Of a stretch of DNA of 64,000 nucleotides, positions 8,274 to 16,533 are shown piece by piece. Position 1 is the stretch's first letter. Every line of letters begins with the position of its first letter. Location: assembly GCF_021655555.1 (NCBI RefSeq), contig NZ_AP023086.1, positions 2,634,685-2,698,684 on the forward strand. Reading direction: 5' to 3'. This DNA comes from Marinagarivorans cellulosilyticus. GTDB taxonomy: Bacteria > Pseudomonadota > Gammaproteobacteria > Pseudomonadales > Cellvibrionaceae. The notes beneath the pieces were generated by a model. The model searched no databases. It worked only from the letters and a program-made list of their open reading frames with translations, and was not told where the DNA came from. Made by a program: the position numbers and the translations under genes.

Positions 8274-8371
8274 GTAATCTCCGGTATCGATAATGTCCGA
8301 CGACAATATAGTAATAAATATACATCTTTAATTTAATTGCCAAAGATGCGACTTCATCTTAGAGTGGATTT

Positions 8372-8395
8372 TATATATGATAAAGAACATATATA
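8372..8395. promoter_or_regulatory. Candidate TetR operator between GFA gene and tetR
   Basis: A perfect 8-bp inverted repeat, TATATATG and CATATATA, is separated by 8 bases and lies 21 bases before the TetR ATG. Position and symmetry suit a TetR-dimer site controlling both divergent genes. This is inferred from location only. Confidence 0.45.
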
Positions 8396-8416
8396 ATAAT
8401 AGTCAGAGATAGCCCT

Positions 8417-8998
8417 ATGCCATATACAGAGACGCACAAAAACAAAACCCGAGAGAAAATTCTTGATAGCTCTTTCAGACTATTTGCAATAAAAGGTTTT
8501 GAGGGCGTTACAATCGATGATTTGATGAGTAATTGCGGGCTTACCAGAGGCGGATTTTATGCGCATTTCACGAGCAAAGCAGAGCTTTACCGTGAGGCAC
8601 TAAAATTTAGAGCCTGCAGCACTAAACTTGCCGGCCTTAAACCAGAGGACACCACCAATAAACAGTGGTTGTCTTTGCTTCTAAATACATACCTGAGCTT
8701 GGAACATGTGAAAGGAGAGCGCTCGTTGACTTGTCCGTTAGCCTTCCTGGCCACAGATATCAACATGCAGGATAATGCAATAAAGACAGCTTATGCTGAC
8801 GTTTACTATGGCATGAATACAGCAATTATGGAGTACGCAAGTAGTTATTGCGACTGCGACGAACAAGATATTTTGTCAGTTACAGCAATGATGATTGGCG
8901 CTGTCGCCATAGCTAGAACGCTTCAGAACCAAGATTCGATTGAAAGTTTACTAGCAGCTTGCAGGCGAGAAGCAGGTATAAAATTGGGTGGAATATAA
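8417..8998 (+). CDS. TetR/AcrR family transcriptional regulator
   Basis: 193 residues. The N-terminal DNA-binding domain (~8-55) has the family pattern TREKILDSSFRLFAIKGFEGVTIDDL followed by the recognition helix region GLTRGGFYAHFTSKAELY. The rest is a helical ligand-binding domain with several Cys residues (CGL, RACS, TCPL, YCDCDEQD), which may or may not matter. It is divergent from the GFA protein gene, with a candidate operator between them. Regulators of this type beside GFA or oxidoreductase genes usually respond to reactive small molecules, but no ligand can be read from the sequence. Confidence 0.9.
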   Translation: MPYTETHKNKTREKILDSSFRLFAIKGFEGVTIDDLMSNCGLTRGGFYAHFTSKAELYREALKFRACSTKLAGLKPEDTTNKQWLSLLLNTYLSLEHVKGERSLTCPLAFLATDINMQDNAIKTAYADVYYGMNTAIMEYASSYCDCDEQDILSVTAMMIGAVAIARTLQNQDSIESLLAACRREAGIKLGGI

Positions 8999-9385
8999 CA
9001 TTTGCATTTCCGTTAGACGCTTTTCCTGGCCGACATTTTCACGAGAAAACAGGTCAAAACCCAGCCCTCCGTAGCTTACAGCGATATTACCCCATCAAAC
9101 CCCAGAAATATACCGTCACACCAAAACCGAATATTATAATATCCGTGCAATAATAAAGCGCCACAACCATCTGATTTTTATGTTTTTTTGAAATTGCTCA
9201 ACCAAAATATCCCAATATTCGATCAGACGGGATATTAAGATATTTTGTTGTTTGTTGGCTAAATATTGATCAGGCAATAGCTTTTATCCGCAGCAAGCAG
9301 GTGGCTTACACTACAGAAAAAAGCTATTGCCGCTGGATGGCGGGTTACACCCGTTTTCACAAAATGCAGCACGCCGAGGATCTTG
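8999..9385. other. Intergenic region, no gene recognised
   Basis: AT-rich sequence after tetR with no convincing coding frame. A short self-similar stretch around 9200-9275 (repeated AATATTGATC/GATCAG and AAGATATTTTG) is visible, but I could not assign a function. Confidence 0.4.
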
Positions 9386-9451
9386 GTAACTATTCAGGTG
9401 GGTGCGAAATGCTCAGTTTGCCGACCTATTTGAGCATGGTTGAATAGTTAC
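9386..9451. mobile_element. IS66-like mini-element, copy 2 (66 bp, internally deleted)
   Basis: Perfect 11-bp terminal inverted repeats, GTAACTATTCA and TGAATAGTTAC. The flanks GGATCTTG (9378-9385) and GGATCTTA (9452-9459) are an 8-bp target duplication with one mismatch. The sequence equals the left and right ends of the element at 5072-5234 joined together, without its middle. The right duplication overlaps the TAA stop of the minus-strand RTX gene (9457-9459). Confidence 0.75.
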
Positions 9452-9456
9452 GGATC

Positions 9457-12400
9457 TTAATAATCAAGCTCTACCACGGTAGGTGTTTTTTCCGGTGTAA
9501 AAGGTGCGCTGTATTTACTTTGCCCTTGGGTAATTAATAGCTCATCTAAATACCAAGCGGCTGTTTCGGCATTGCTGATATCAAAAAAACCTAGGCTTAA
9601 AGGGGCAATGGTTTCGGTGGTCAGTAAAGTGGCTAAAGTGTTGTTCGAAGGTTGCCCATTTACAAATAGCTGTAACTGCTGGTCTTCTAGTGTAATTGCG
9701 ATATGTACGGGGGTATCAAGAGTGCCGGCACCGTAAACGCTCACGCTATTTTCGCTGCCTATTTGCAGCCGCCATTCGTGGCCTTCGCCGTTATTGTGGA
9801 GCGCCAAGCCAAAGCCGTCAGTGCCTTCCGGCATTTCGCCCCATTGTAGTATTGGTGTGGTGGCCGGCGCTGATGGTGGCGGCAATAGCCAAAATTCCAG
9901 AGTCCAGTTACTGGCTGTGAATGAGTGGTCTTTTTTCACAAGGTAGTTTTCGTTGTCGATTAATACACTCTGCTCGCTGACGACCACTTGGTCTGCTGGC
10001 ATGGGCGTACCTTCGGCGCTTAAACCTGTGCTTCTGTCTGCATCGAAGTTCCTGTGGTAAAACTGGTTAAAATAGTCGTTAATGGTTTGGGTATTTAACA
10101 CGGCATTGTCTTGGAATCGGAAATCTTTAAATTTTTCGCCGTTAGCTTGCCCGGTTTGCCAATTAAACCAATTGTTAAACGTTAGCATTTCAGCTGCGCC
10201 GTTTTCGGGATTGCGGTAATGCATAACCAGTAATGAATACTCGCTTTGCGTCAGTGTGATTGTGTCGACGGTGATATCGCCACCCAAGTAAAAATGACTA
10301 TTATCAAAACGTTCGCTGGCACGTTCGTAAGCGACGCCCTCGCTGGTTTCGTCGGGTAGCATATTGTCTAATTGATAGGTGTCGTTACCATCGCCGGGTG
10401 CCCAGTAATAGTGTAAAAACGCAGTATCTCCCGCTAGAGTAGGGTGCGGGATTGCGCTGCTTTGGCGAATATTAAACTCGTCGTCGCCAGTACCGCCGGT
10501 AACCGATAGCTGAAAAAAAGCGCTGAAGTATAGGGTGTCATTACCGCTGCCGCCGTTCACTGTAAATTGTTGGCAATCGGCATAAAAAAGGTCGTTACCG
10601 TCACCACCATCGGCATAACAGCTTAAACCGTCGGATAAACGCAGTTCGTCGTCGCCGTCTTCCAGTAAAATATTTTTATTACCGACATGAGTGTCTTCTG
10701 CAGACATGGCGCTTGAGGAAGACCCGCTAGCGTATATTTGGTCATTGCCGGCACCAGCTATTACATCATCATTGCCTTGGGCAAGGTGTATTGTGTCGTC
10801 ACCGCTGCCGCACACGATGGTGTCGTTGCCGGCACCGTTCCCGAATATGTTGTGGATGCCTTCGCCGCAGTCAATGCTGTTATTACCGTTACCGGCAAAA
10901 AAGGTTTCGTCGCCAGGGCCGCCATCGAAGGTATTGTTACCGTCGTAACCCCACATCATATCGTTGCCATTGCCACCAATTAAAATATCGTCAAAATCCC
11001 CTTGGGCAGCAAACAGTTCGTCGTCGCCGTCACCGCCATCCATGGTGCTGTTGCCTTCGCCGGAAAATAAACCATCGTCGCCAGCATAGCCATATAAAAC
11101 GTCGTTGCCTAAATCGCCAAAAAGGCTGTTATCTAGGTCGTTGCCATAAATAATATCGTCACCGTCGCCACCAAAAGCGTTGGTGCCCGAGGTGTACAAA
11201 ATATCGTTGCCAGCGTTACCAAAAGGGGAGTTAGCGTGAACTTCATCGTCACCATCGCCACCTTCACCTGTGCTAGCTTGTGTAATGAGGTCGTTGCCCG
11301 CACCGCCATTGGCGTAACCGGTAGTGCTTAAGGTATCGTCGCCGTCACCACCTTCTGCGGTGTTTGCTTGAATGGTGTCGTTGCCTTCGCCACCGTCTGC
11401 GTAATCGCTGGCAATAATGGTATCGTTGCCATTACCACCGTAGGCAGTACCTGCATTGATAATGTCGTCACCGTCACCGCCTTCGGCACGGCCATTTACC
11501 GTAAGGGTATCGTTGCCGCCACCGCCAAAGGCGTTATCTTTGCCTTCGGTGTCTGTAATGATGTCGTCGCTGTTAAAACCCCAGTAGTTGTCATCTTCAA
11601 TACTGGGCGCGTGGACTCTTTGCCGGATGTCCGTCGCGTTTAATTCGCCGTCGGCAAAAATAAAACGTTGGATCGATGATTGAATATCTCCCTCGGCGGT
11701 GAAAAAGTGAGGTAGCGATACACCTTGCTCTTCAGTGGTTAAATAAAAGCTGTTTTCGTCGAATTGCCGAATGCGTAAAGCGTCTATGGAAATATCTGGC
11801 ATAACAATGCTATCGGTGAAGTTGCCTTGTGCTTCGAGTGTTCCTACTGCTGCACCATTTTGAAGAATAAAAATATTTTGCCCTGCGCCGTTTATCAGTG
11901 TTGTGGCATTGCTGCCGGCTATATAAATGTTGGTGCCTTCACCTCCGGTAAAAGTATCTACGCCTTCGCGACCAATAAAAATATTGCTATCGCCATCGCC
12001 AATAAAAGTATTGCTTTCGCCATCGGCAAAATAGATATGGAAGGCGCGGCTTAGGCTATTGCCTTGTGCATCGCTGGCGTGAACCTGCAGTTGGTTAAGG
12101 CCGCTTACAAGCTGTGCAAAAGGAATATCCAATAGTGCGTTAGCGGTAAGGCGGCTACCGTTTAAATCGGCCGTTAGGGTATTGATGGCGATTGTATTGT
12201 CAAAGCTAAAAGCTAGGGCGAGTGATGTAGCGGCTATGCCATTGGTTTGTACTTGGGCTTCTAGCTGTGTTGGGATTATTGCCGCGCTGGATGAGCTGCT
12301 ATTACTTCTTGTGCTACTCGAGCTATTGCTAGCGTCGCTGCCGGCGGTATAAACATTTATGCGTTGATTTGCCGGCGCCGTGCCCGTAATTAGCAACGTT

Positions 12401-13596
12401 TGTTCACCATCAAAAATAGTAACGGCATAATTGATAGGAGCGCTGGTGATATTGGTAACGCTGTAGCTTTGTACTGCGGCCGGTGTATTGGGCCAAGCAA
12501 TATTTGCCCAACCTTCGCCGTTTTCTTCTAGTGGCATTTGGCTACAGTTAGCGCTTTGCCCAAGGCTACAACTATTGGTTACAGACAATATAAGGCCTGT
12601 ACTTGCGTATTCTAAATAAGCGCGTTGCAGGCCTGCGCTTCCCATTAGGCTGTTTTGCGTGACGGTGCTGCCGGCGATTGTGGGGGCGTTGGCATCTTGT
12701 ACGCTGCTGTTATAAATAACGCCGTAGCCGTGCACTGTGCCGGTAAAGTTGTGGGCACTGCCACTGAGTAACACCTTAAAATATTCGTCGCCTTCGTTGT
12801 TGGCATTAGTATTGAACGGGTCGCTTAATAGGGGAACTGTAATCAGTTTGCTGCGTTGCCCCGCCTCAAACACTACGCTACCGCTTGTGGCGAGGTAGTC
12901 CTCATTAGCCAGAGCCGTCCCGTTTTGTGTTTGATAGTGCAGCTGGGTGATTTGGCTGGCCGGTGCGTCTAAAGCTATTTCTAAAGTCAGTTGCGAATAG
13001 CGTTCACTTTGCGCGCGGGTGGTTACCGAAAACGGAGCCTTATTAGCCAATAGCTCCACAGACGTTAATTGTTCATCTACATAAAACTCAGAATCAACGG
13101 CGAGCCAGCCAAAGCTTAGGGTAGTGGTCGTTTTTACTTGAGGTAAAAGCGCGGTAGCTTGGGCGGTATTGGCATTTAAAATAAAAGCGGCGGGGCCTTG
13201 GCGTTGTAACCACATTTGCTGGGTAATGGTGTTGTCACCATGCAGGGTAATATTGCCTGTTAACGCGGCGACAAGCCGGCTATCAGTAATATCGGCGCCG
13301 GCAATAGCGAGGGTAAAGCCTTCGCCGGTTGGTGCGGCGCTAACGTGTTTGGCATTATTGGCGGTTAACGCCTGGTTGCCTGCATCAATCAGTGTTTGTA
13401 CCGTTGTTGCAATAGATGCGGCGGCTGCTGAGCTTGTTTGGCTATTATTCGCAGCCGGTTCAAACTCATTACAGCCGCCTAGCAGCAGGCTACTAAACAG
13501 AGCTACCATCAAGCTTGCCCGGCGATAGCGTCGTGTTTTTGTTGTGGTGTTGGGTAAAGCTAAAAAGGTGCTGGAGCCAGTAAAACGCTTATCCAT
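9457..13596 (-). CDS. Lipoprotein with Calx-beta-like domain, RTX repeats and C-terminal LamG-like domain
   Basis: 1379 residues. The signal peptide has a lipobox LLGGC with Cys42 as lipidation site. Residues ~180-290 resemble a Calx-beta domain (SGSVVFEAGQRSKLITVPLL). There is a short Ser-rich linker near 430, then GDGDSNIFIG-type repeats. From ~690 to ~1000 comes a long RTX region of GGxGxD units. In its first part the units recur every 14-15 residues instead of 9 or 18, later settling to canonical spacing. The last ~200 residues form a concanavalin/LamG-like domain (WTLEFWLLP, VHIAITLEDQQLQLFVNGQ). RTX proteins usually leave through type I secretion; lipid anchoring suggests cell-surface display instead. 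AGGA precedes the ATG. The stop codon touches the mini-element duplication. Confidence 0.85.
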   Translation of the reverse strand: MDKRFTGSSTFLALPNTTTKTRRYRRASLMVALFSSLLLGGCNEFEPAANNSQTSSAAAASIATTVQTLIDAGNQALTANNAKHVSAAPTGEGFTLAIAGADITDSRLVAALTGNITLHGDNTITQQMWLQRQGPAAFILNANTAQATALLPQVKTTTTLSFGWLAVDSEFYVDEQLTSVELLANKAPFSVTTRAQSERYSQLTLEIALDAPASQITQLHYQTQNGTALANEDYLATSGSVVFEAGQRSKLITVPLLSDPFNTNANNEGDEYFKVLLSGSAHNFTGTVHGYGVIYNSSVQDANAPTIAGSTVTQNSLMGSAGLQRAYLEYASTGLILSVTNSCSLGQSANCSQMPLEENGEGWANIAWPNTPAAVQSYSVTNITSAPINYAVTIFDGEQTLLITGTAPANQRINVYTAGSDASNSSSSTRSNSSSSSAAIIPTQLEAQVQTNGIAATSLALAFSFDNTIAINTLTADLNGSRLTANALLDIPFAQLVSGLNQLQVHASDAQGNSLSRAFHIYFADGESNTFIGDGDSNIFIGREGVDTFTGGEGTNIYIAGSNATTLINGAGQNIFILQNGAAVGTLEAQGNFTDSIVMPDISIDALRIRQFDENSFYLTTEEQGVSLPHFFTAEGDIQSSIQRFIFADGELNATDIRQRVHAPSIEDDNYWGFNSDDIITDTEGKDNAFGGGGNDTLTVNGRAEGGDGDDIINAGTAYGGNGNDTIIASDYADGGEGNDTIQANTAEGGDGDDTLSTTGYANGGAGNDLITQASTGEGGDGDDEVHANSPFGNAGNDILYTSGTNAFGGDGDDIIYGNDLDNSLFGDLGNDVLYGYAGDDGLFSGEGNSTMDGGDGDDELFAAQGDFDDILIGGNGNDMMWGYDGNNTFDGGPGDETFFAGNGNNSIDCGEGIHNIFGNGAGNDTIVCGSGDDTIHLAQGNDDVIAGAGNDQIYASGSSSSAMSAEDTHVGNKNILLEDGDDELRLSDGLSCYADGGDGNDLFYADCQQFTVNGGSGNDTLYFSAFFQLSVTGGTGDDEFNIRQSSAIPHPTLAGDTAFLHYYWAPGDGNDTYQLDNMLPDETSEGVAYERASERFDNSHFYLGGDITVDTITLTQSEYSLLVMHYRNPENGAAEMLTFNNWFNWQTGQANGEKFKDFRFQDNAVLNTQTINDYFNQFYHRNFDADRSTGLSAEGTPMPADQVVVSEQSVLIDNENYLVKKDHSFTASNWTLEFWLLPPPSAPATTPILQWGEMPEGTDGFGLALHNNGEGHEWRLQIGSENSVSVYGAGTLDTPVHIAITLEDQQLQLFVNGQPSNNTLATLLTTETIAPLSLGFFDISNAETAAWYLDELLITQGQSKYSAPFTPEKTPTVVELDY

Positions 13597-14140
13597 TTAT
13601 ACAAAATCCTGATTAAAGTATTCTTTATGTGACGCGATGTGGAAAGTCGCGACATTCTCGCATATTTTCTCTTTTCTGTATAAAAAATAATCAGTTTTGT
13701 GGTTGGGTACAAACATACTAGGCGTACTGATTCGCGTTTAGCCGCGATAAGGACACAGCGTGTCTCGCCACTGTTGCTATAAAAAAGCAGTACCTAAACC
13801 CGTAAGGTACTTACGGCACTCGCTGATTTTACTGGCTTTGCGCGTAGCCGCCGGCGCATTTAACGTTAAGTGGCACGTGCTACTAGGGCTGGTACTAAGG
13901 CTTAGTTTTGAGTATGCACAAGTTGAGTCGACGGCGGTTGGGTGTGGTGTCACCCTTCGCGGCGATACAGTGGGGCCAGTTTGGTTGCAGTGCTTAGACA
14001 TCCAAGTCTAAGCACTGCACTAAAAGTGGCACTGGCTGAGCTTGACCGCCAGAAACCCTCTATTCTTAATACAACACCCTGTATATTCGAATGCATCTGA
14101 TGTGCACTTTGCAGTACCACCAAGTTAAAGGTTTGCGCTT
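13597..14140. other. Intergenic region between the divergent RTX and GH3 genes
   Basis: About 540 bp. A reading frame of 83 codons on the plus strand (13760-14011) lacks a ribosome site and recognisable protein features, and is not called. The only clear structure is the hairpin at 13987-14018. Promoters for both divergent genes must lie here, but no reliable box was identified. Confidence 0.5.
13987..14018. repeat. Perfect 13-bp hairpin upstream of GH3 gene
   Basis: GCAGTGCTTAGAC pairs perfectly with GTCTAAGCACTGC across the 6-base loop atccaa. No T tract follows on either strand, so a simple terminator is unlikely. It lies 122 bp before the GH3 ATG. Confidence 0.5.
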
Positions 14141-16474
14141 ATGAGGTTTAGTTTAAAGGCCATGGTGACGTTGCGTCTTTTAAGGTGCTGCATAACCTGC
14201 GCATTAGCGGCTTTTACGCTAGCGGCGTGTGTTGGCGCAGACTATAAGAATCAGCCTCCAGCACCCCAAATTCCGAGTGAGCAAGCGCAAATAGAGCGAA
14301 TATTACAAGGCTTGTCGCTAGAGCAAAAAGTTGGACAAATGACAATGTTGGCGGCTTATATCTTTTTTGATACCGACGCTAACGGCCAGCCAGTGCTTAA
14401 TGCCGCCAAGTTAGATAAAGCGCTAAATCAATATCATGTCGGCACGTTCATTAATTCACCGGCAAATTTATACAGTACAAGCCAGTGGCAGAGGTGGATT
14501 GACACGCTTAATCAGGCTAATAGTAGTCACCAGATTCCGGTGCTTATAGGTACCGATTCCATGCACGGTGCCTCTTTTGTAAAAGACGCCGTTTTACTGC
14601 CCCAGAACATTAGCCTAGCTGCAATACGCGATACACAGGCGGCGCAAATAGCCGCCAGCATTACAGCAAAGGAAACCGCCGCAGCCGGTATTTTATGGAA
14701 TTTTGGCCCTGTACTCGATGTGGGACGCCACCCACTATGGCCAAGGCTAGAAGAAACCTTCGGTGAAGACCCATACCTTGTGAGCCAATACGGCGCCACT
14801 ATGATTCAGGTGTTTGAAGCGATGGGAATGGCCTCAACGATGAAGCATTTTATTGGTTATTCCGTTCCGCTCGATGGCAAGGATCGCGCGCCGGCATACT
14901 TGCCTGATGTGCAGCTTTGGCAAGATCACATACCGCCATTCAAGGCCGCTATTGCTGCTGGCGCCTCGACAGCGATGGTTAATTCGGCCTCCATTAACGG
15001 TATGCCAACGCACGCCAATGCGGCGTTACTGCAAGGCGTACTTCGCGAGCAATTAGGGTATCGCGGGTTAATCGTATCTGACTGGGCCGATATTAATTAT
15101 TTACATACCCGCCACAAGGTGGCGCCATCCAAAAAGCACGCAGTAGAAATGGCGGTTAATGCCGGTATAGATATGAGCATGGTTGCTACTGAGTTTAGCT
15201 TTCCTGAGTTGCTTGTAGCTTTAGTCAAAGAAGGTCGTATTAGTGAGCGACGTATAGATGATTCGGTAAGGCGCATATTGGCCTTAAAAATAAAGCTGGG
15301 CTTATTTAATCAATTAATGCCTGCTCACTGGGTGCAGCAGCAATCGTCAGCGGCCACTTTACGGGCTGAAAAAGCAGCACATAAGCAGCATGCATTAGCT
15401 TTAGCCAATAAAAGTATGACATTGCTTAAAAACGATAAGCGCACCTTGCCGTTACCCGCCGGTGCCAAAGTGTTATTGGCCGGCCCCGCGGCTAAAAGTT
15501 TACATGCGCTAAATGGTAGTTGGTCTTTTAGTTGGCAGGGCGATGATGACAGTTTATACCCCAGTGAAACGCAAACACTGCATCAAGCTTTACAGCAGCA
15601 CCTTGGTGCAGGCAATGTCATTCATCAAGGTGAAGCAGACTTTTACGCGCCGGCAAATGTAGATGTTGCCAGTGTGAAGCGTTTTGCCCCCAAGGTGGAT
15701 TACATTGTATTAGCGCTAGGCGAGGGCGCTTACGCCGAGCAAATGGGGTCGATTGATGATCTAACACTCGCCAAAGATCAGCTGCAGTTGGCACAAGCAG
15801 CCATTGCTACCGGCAAGCCAGTAATAGCATTATTTACAATGGGGCGCCCGCGTATTATTGCACCTATAGTCGATGGTTTAGCCGCTATTCTTTATGCCTA
15901 CAGGCCGGGTAGCCAAGGTGCACAAGCTATCGCCCAAACGTTGCTCGGCTTGAACAACCCAGCAGGCGTTTTACCGTTTAGCTACCCCCAATATACCGGT
16001 AACCTGCTGACTTATGATCACCCCATAAGTGCAGCGATTCGCCAGCGGCCCAAAAGTAGCGCTGGCATGGATGGCTATGCCCCGCAGTGGCCGTTTGGTT
16101 TTGGCTTGAGTTATACCGACTTTGCTATTTCGAACTTATCGGTAAGTGGTGAGGATGGGCTTGCGCAGTCAGAATTTAAAGCGGGCGATACCTTAACTGT
16201 GAGCGTGCAGGTGAAAAATACTGGCCAGCACGCCGGTGAAAAAGTAATCGAGCTTTATATTAAAGATCACTTTGCTTCCTTAACCCCCGCCAATAAACGC
16301 TTAAAGCGTTTTACTCGCATTGCTTTGGCTGCAGGCGAGCAGCGCACGGTTGCTTTTACGTTAACGGTCGATGATTTTGCATTCGTCAACGGTGCCCTAG
16401 CGCTAACAGCAGAGCCTGGCGTGTTCACGGTAGAGGCCGGTGGATTAACAACTGATGTAGTTTTGCTCGAGTAA
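14141..16474 (+). CDS. Glycoside hydrolase family 3 beta-glucosidase, lipoprotein
   Basis: 777 residues. The signal peptide ends at a lipobox (TLAAC, Cys30), so the enzyme is predicted to be membrane anchored. The GH3 N-terminal TIM barrel contains GTDSMHG, the KHFIGYS substrate-binding Lys-His, and the nucleophile Asp314 in LIVSDWAD. The C-terminal alpha/beta sandwich has FGFGLSYTDF and the last ~110 residues are a fibronectin type III-like domain. The likely reaction is release of glucose from the non-reducing ends of beta-glucan or cellodextrin oligomers. It is followed by an AraC-type regulator and a sugar transporter on the same strand, which supports a beta-glucan utilisation role. The start has AAAGG upstream. 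Confidence 0.93.
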   Translation: MRFSLKAMVTLRLLRCCITCALAAFTLAACVGADYKNQPPAPQIPSEQAQIERILQGLSLEQKVGQMTMLAAYIFFDTDANGQPVLNAAKLDKALNQYHVGTFINSPANLYSTSQWQRWIDTLNQANSSHQIPVLIGTDSMHGASFVKDAVLLPQNISLAAIRDTQAAQIAASITAKETAAAGILWNFGPVLDVGRHPLWPRLEETFGEDPYLVSQYGATMIQVFEAMGMASTMKHFIGYSVPLDGKDRAPAYLPDVQLWQDHIPPFKAAIAAGASTAMVNSASINGMPTHANAALLQGVLREQLGYRGLIVSDWADINYLHTRHKVAPSKKHAVEMAVNAGIDMSMVATEFSFPELLVALVKEGRISERRIDDSVRRILALKIKLGLFNQLMPAHWVQQQSSAATLRAEKAAHKQHALALANKSMTLLKNDKRTLPLPAGAKVLLAGPAAKSLHALNGSWSFSWQGDDDSLYPSETQTLHQALQQHLGAGNVIHQGEADFYAPANVDVASVKRFAPKVDYIVLALGEGAYAEQMGSIDDLTLAKDQLQLAQAAIATGKPVIALFTMGRPRIIAPIVDGLAAILYAYRPGSQGAQAIAQTLLGLNNPAGVLPFSYPQYTGNLLTYDHPISAAIRQRPKSSAGMDGYAPQWPFGFGLSYTDFAISNLSVSGEDGLAQSEFKAGDTLTVSVQVKNTGQHAGEKVIELYIKDHFASLTPANKRLKRFTRIALAAGEQRTVAFTLTVDDFAFVNGALALTAEPGVFTVEAGGLTTDVVLLE

Positions 16475-16533
16475 TATGTTTTCGCTAGCGAATATCCTGC
16501 GCACCTTAATGATAATAATATAAAAGACGGCTT

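Noticed and set aside
9190..9275. Short repeated AATATT/GATC motifs after tetR as a replication or partition site
   Set aside because: Too few and too irregular to support an origin, iteron or parS call.
10691..12054. Several plus-strand frames opposite the RTX gene
   Set aside because: They are mirror images of the repetitive GGxGxD codons, with Val/Ala- or Arg/His-rich composition and no start signals.
13760..14011. 83-codon plus-strand frame between the RTX and GH3 genes
   Set aside because: No ribosome site, no recognisable protein features, a competing frame on the other strand, and overlap with a hairpin.
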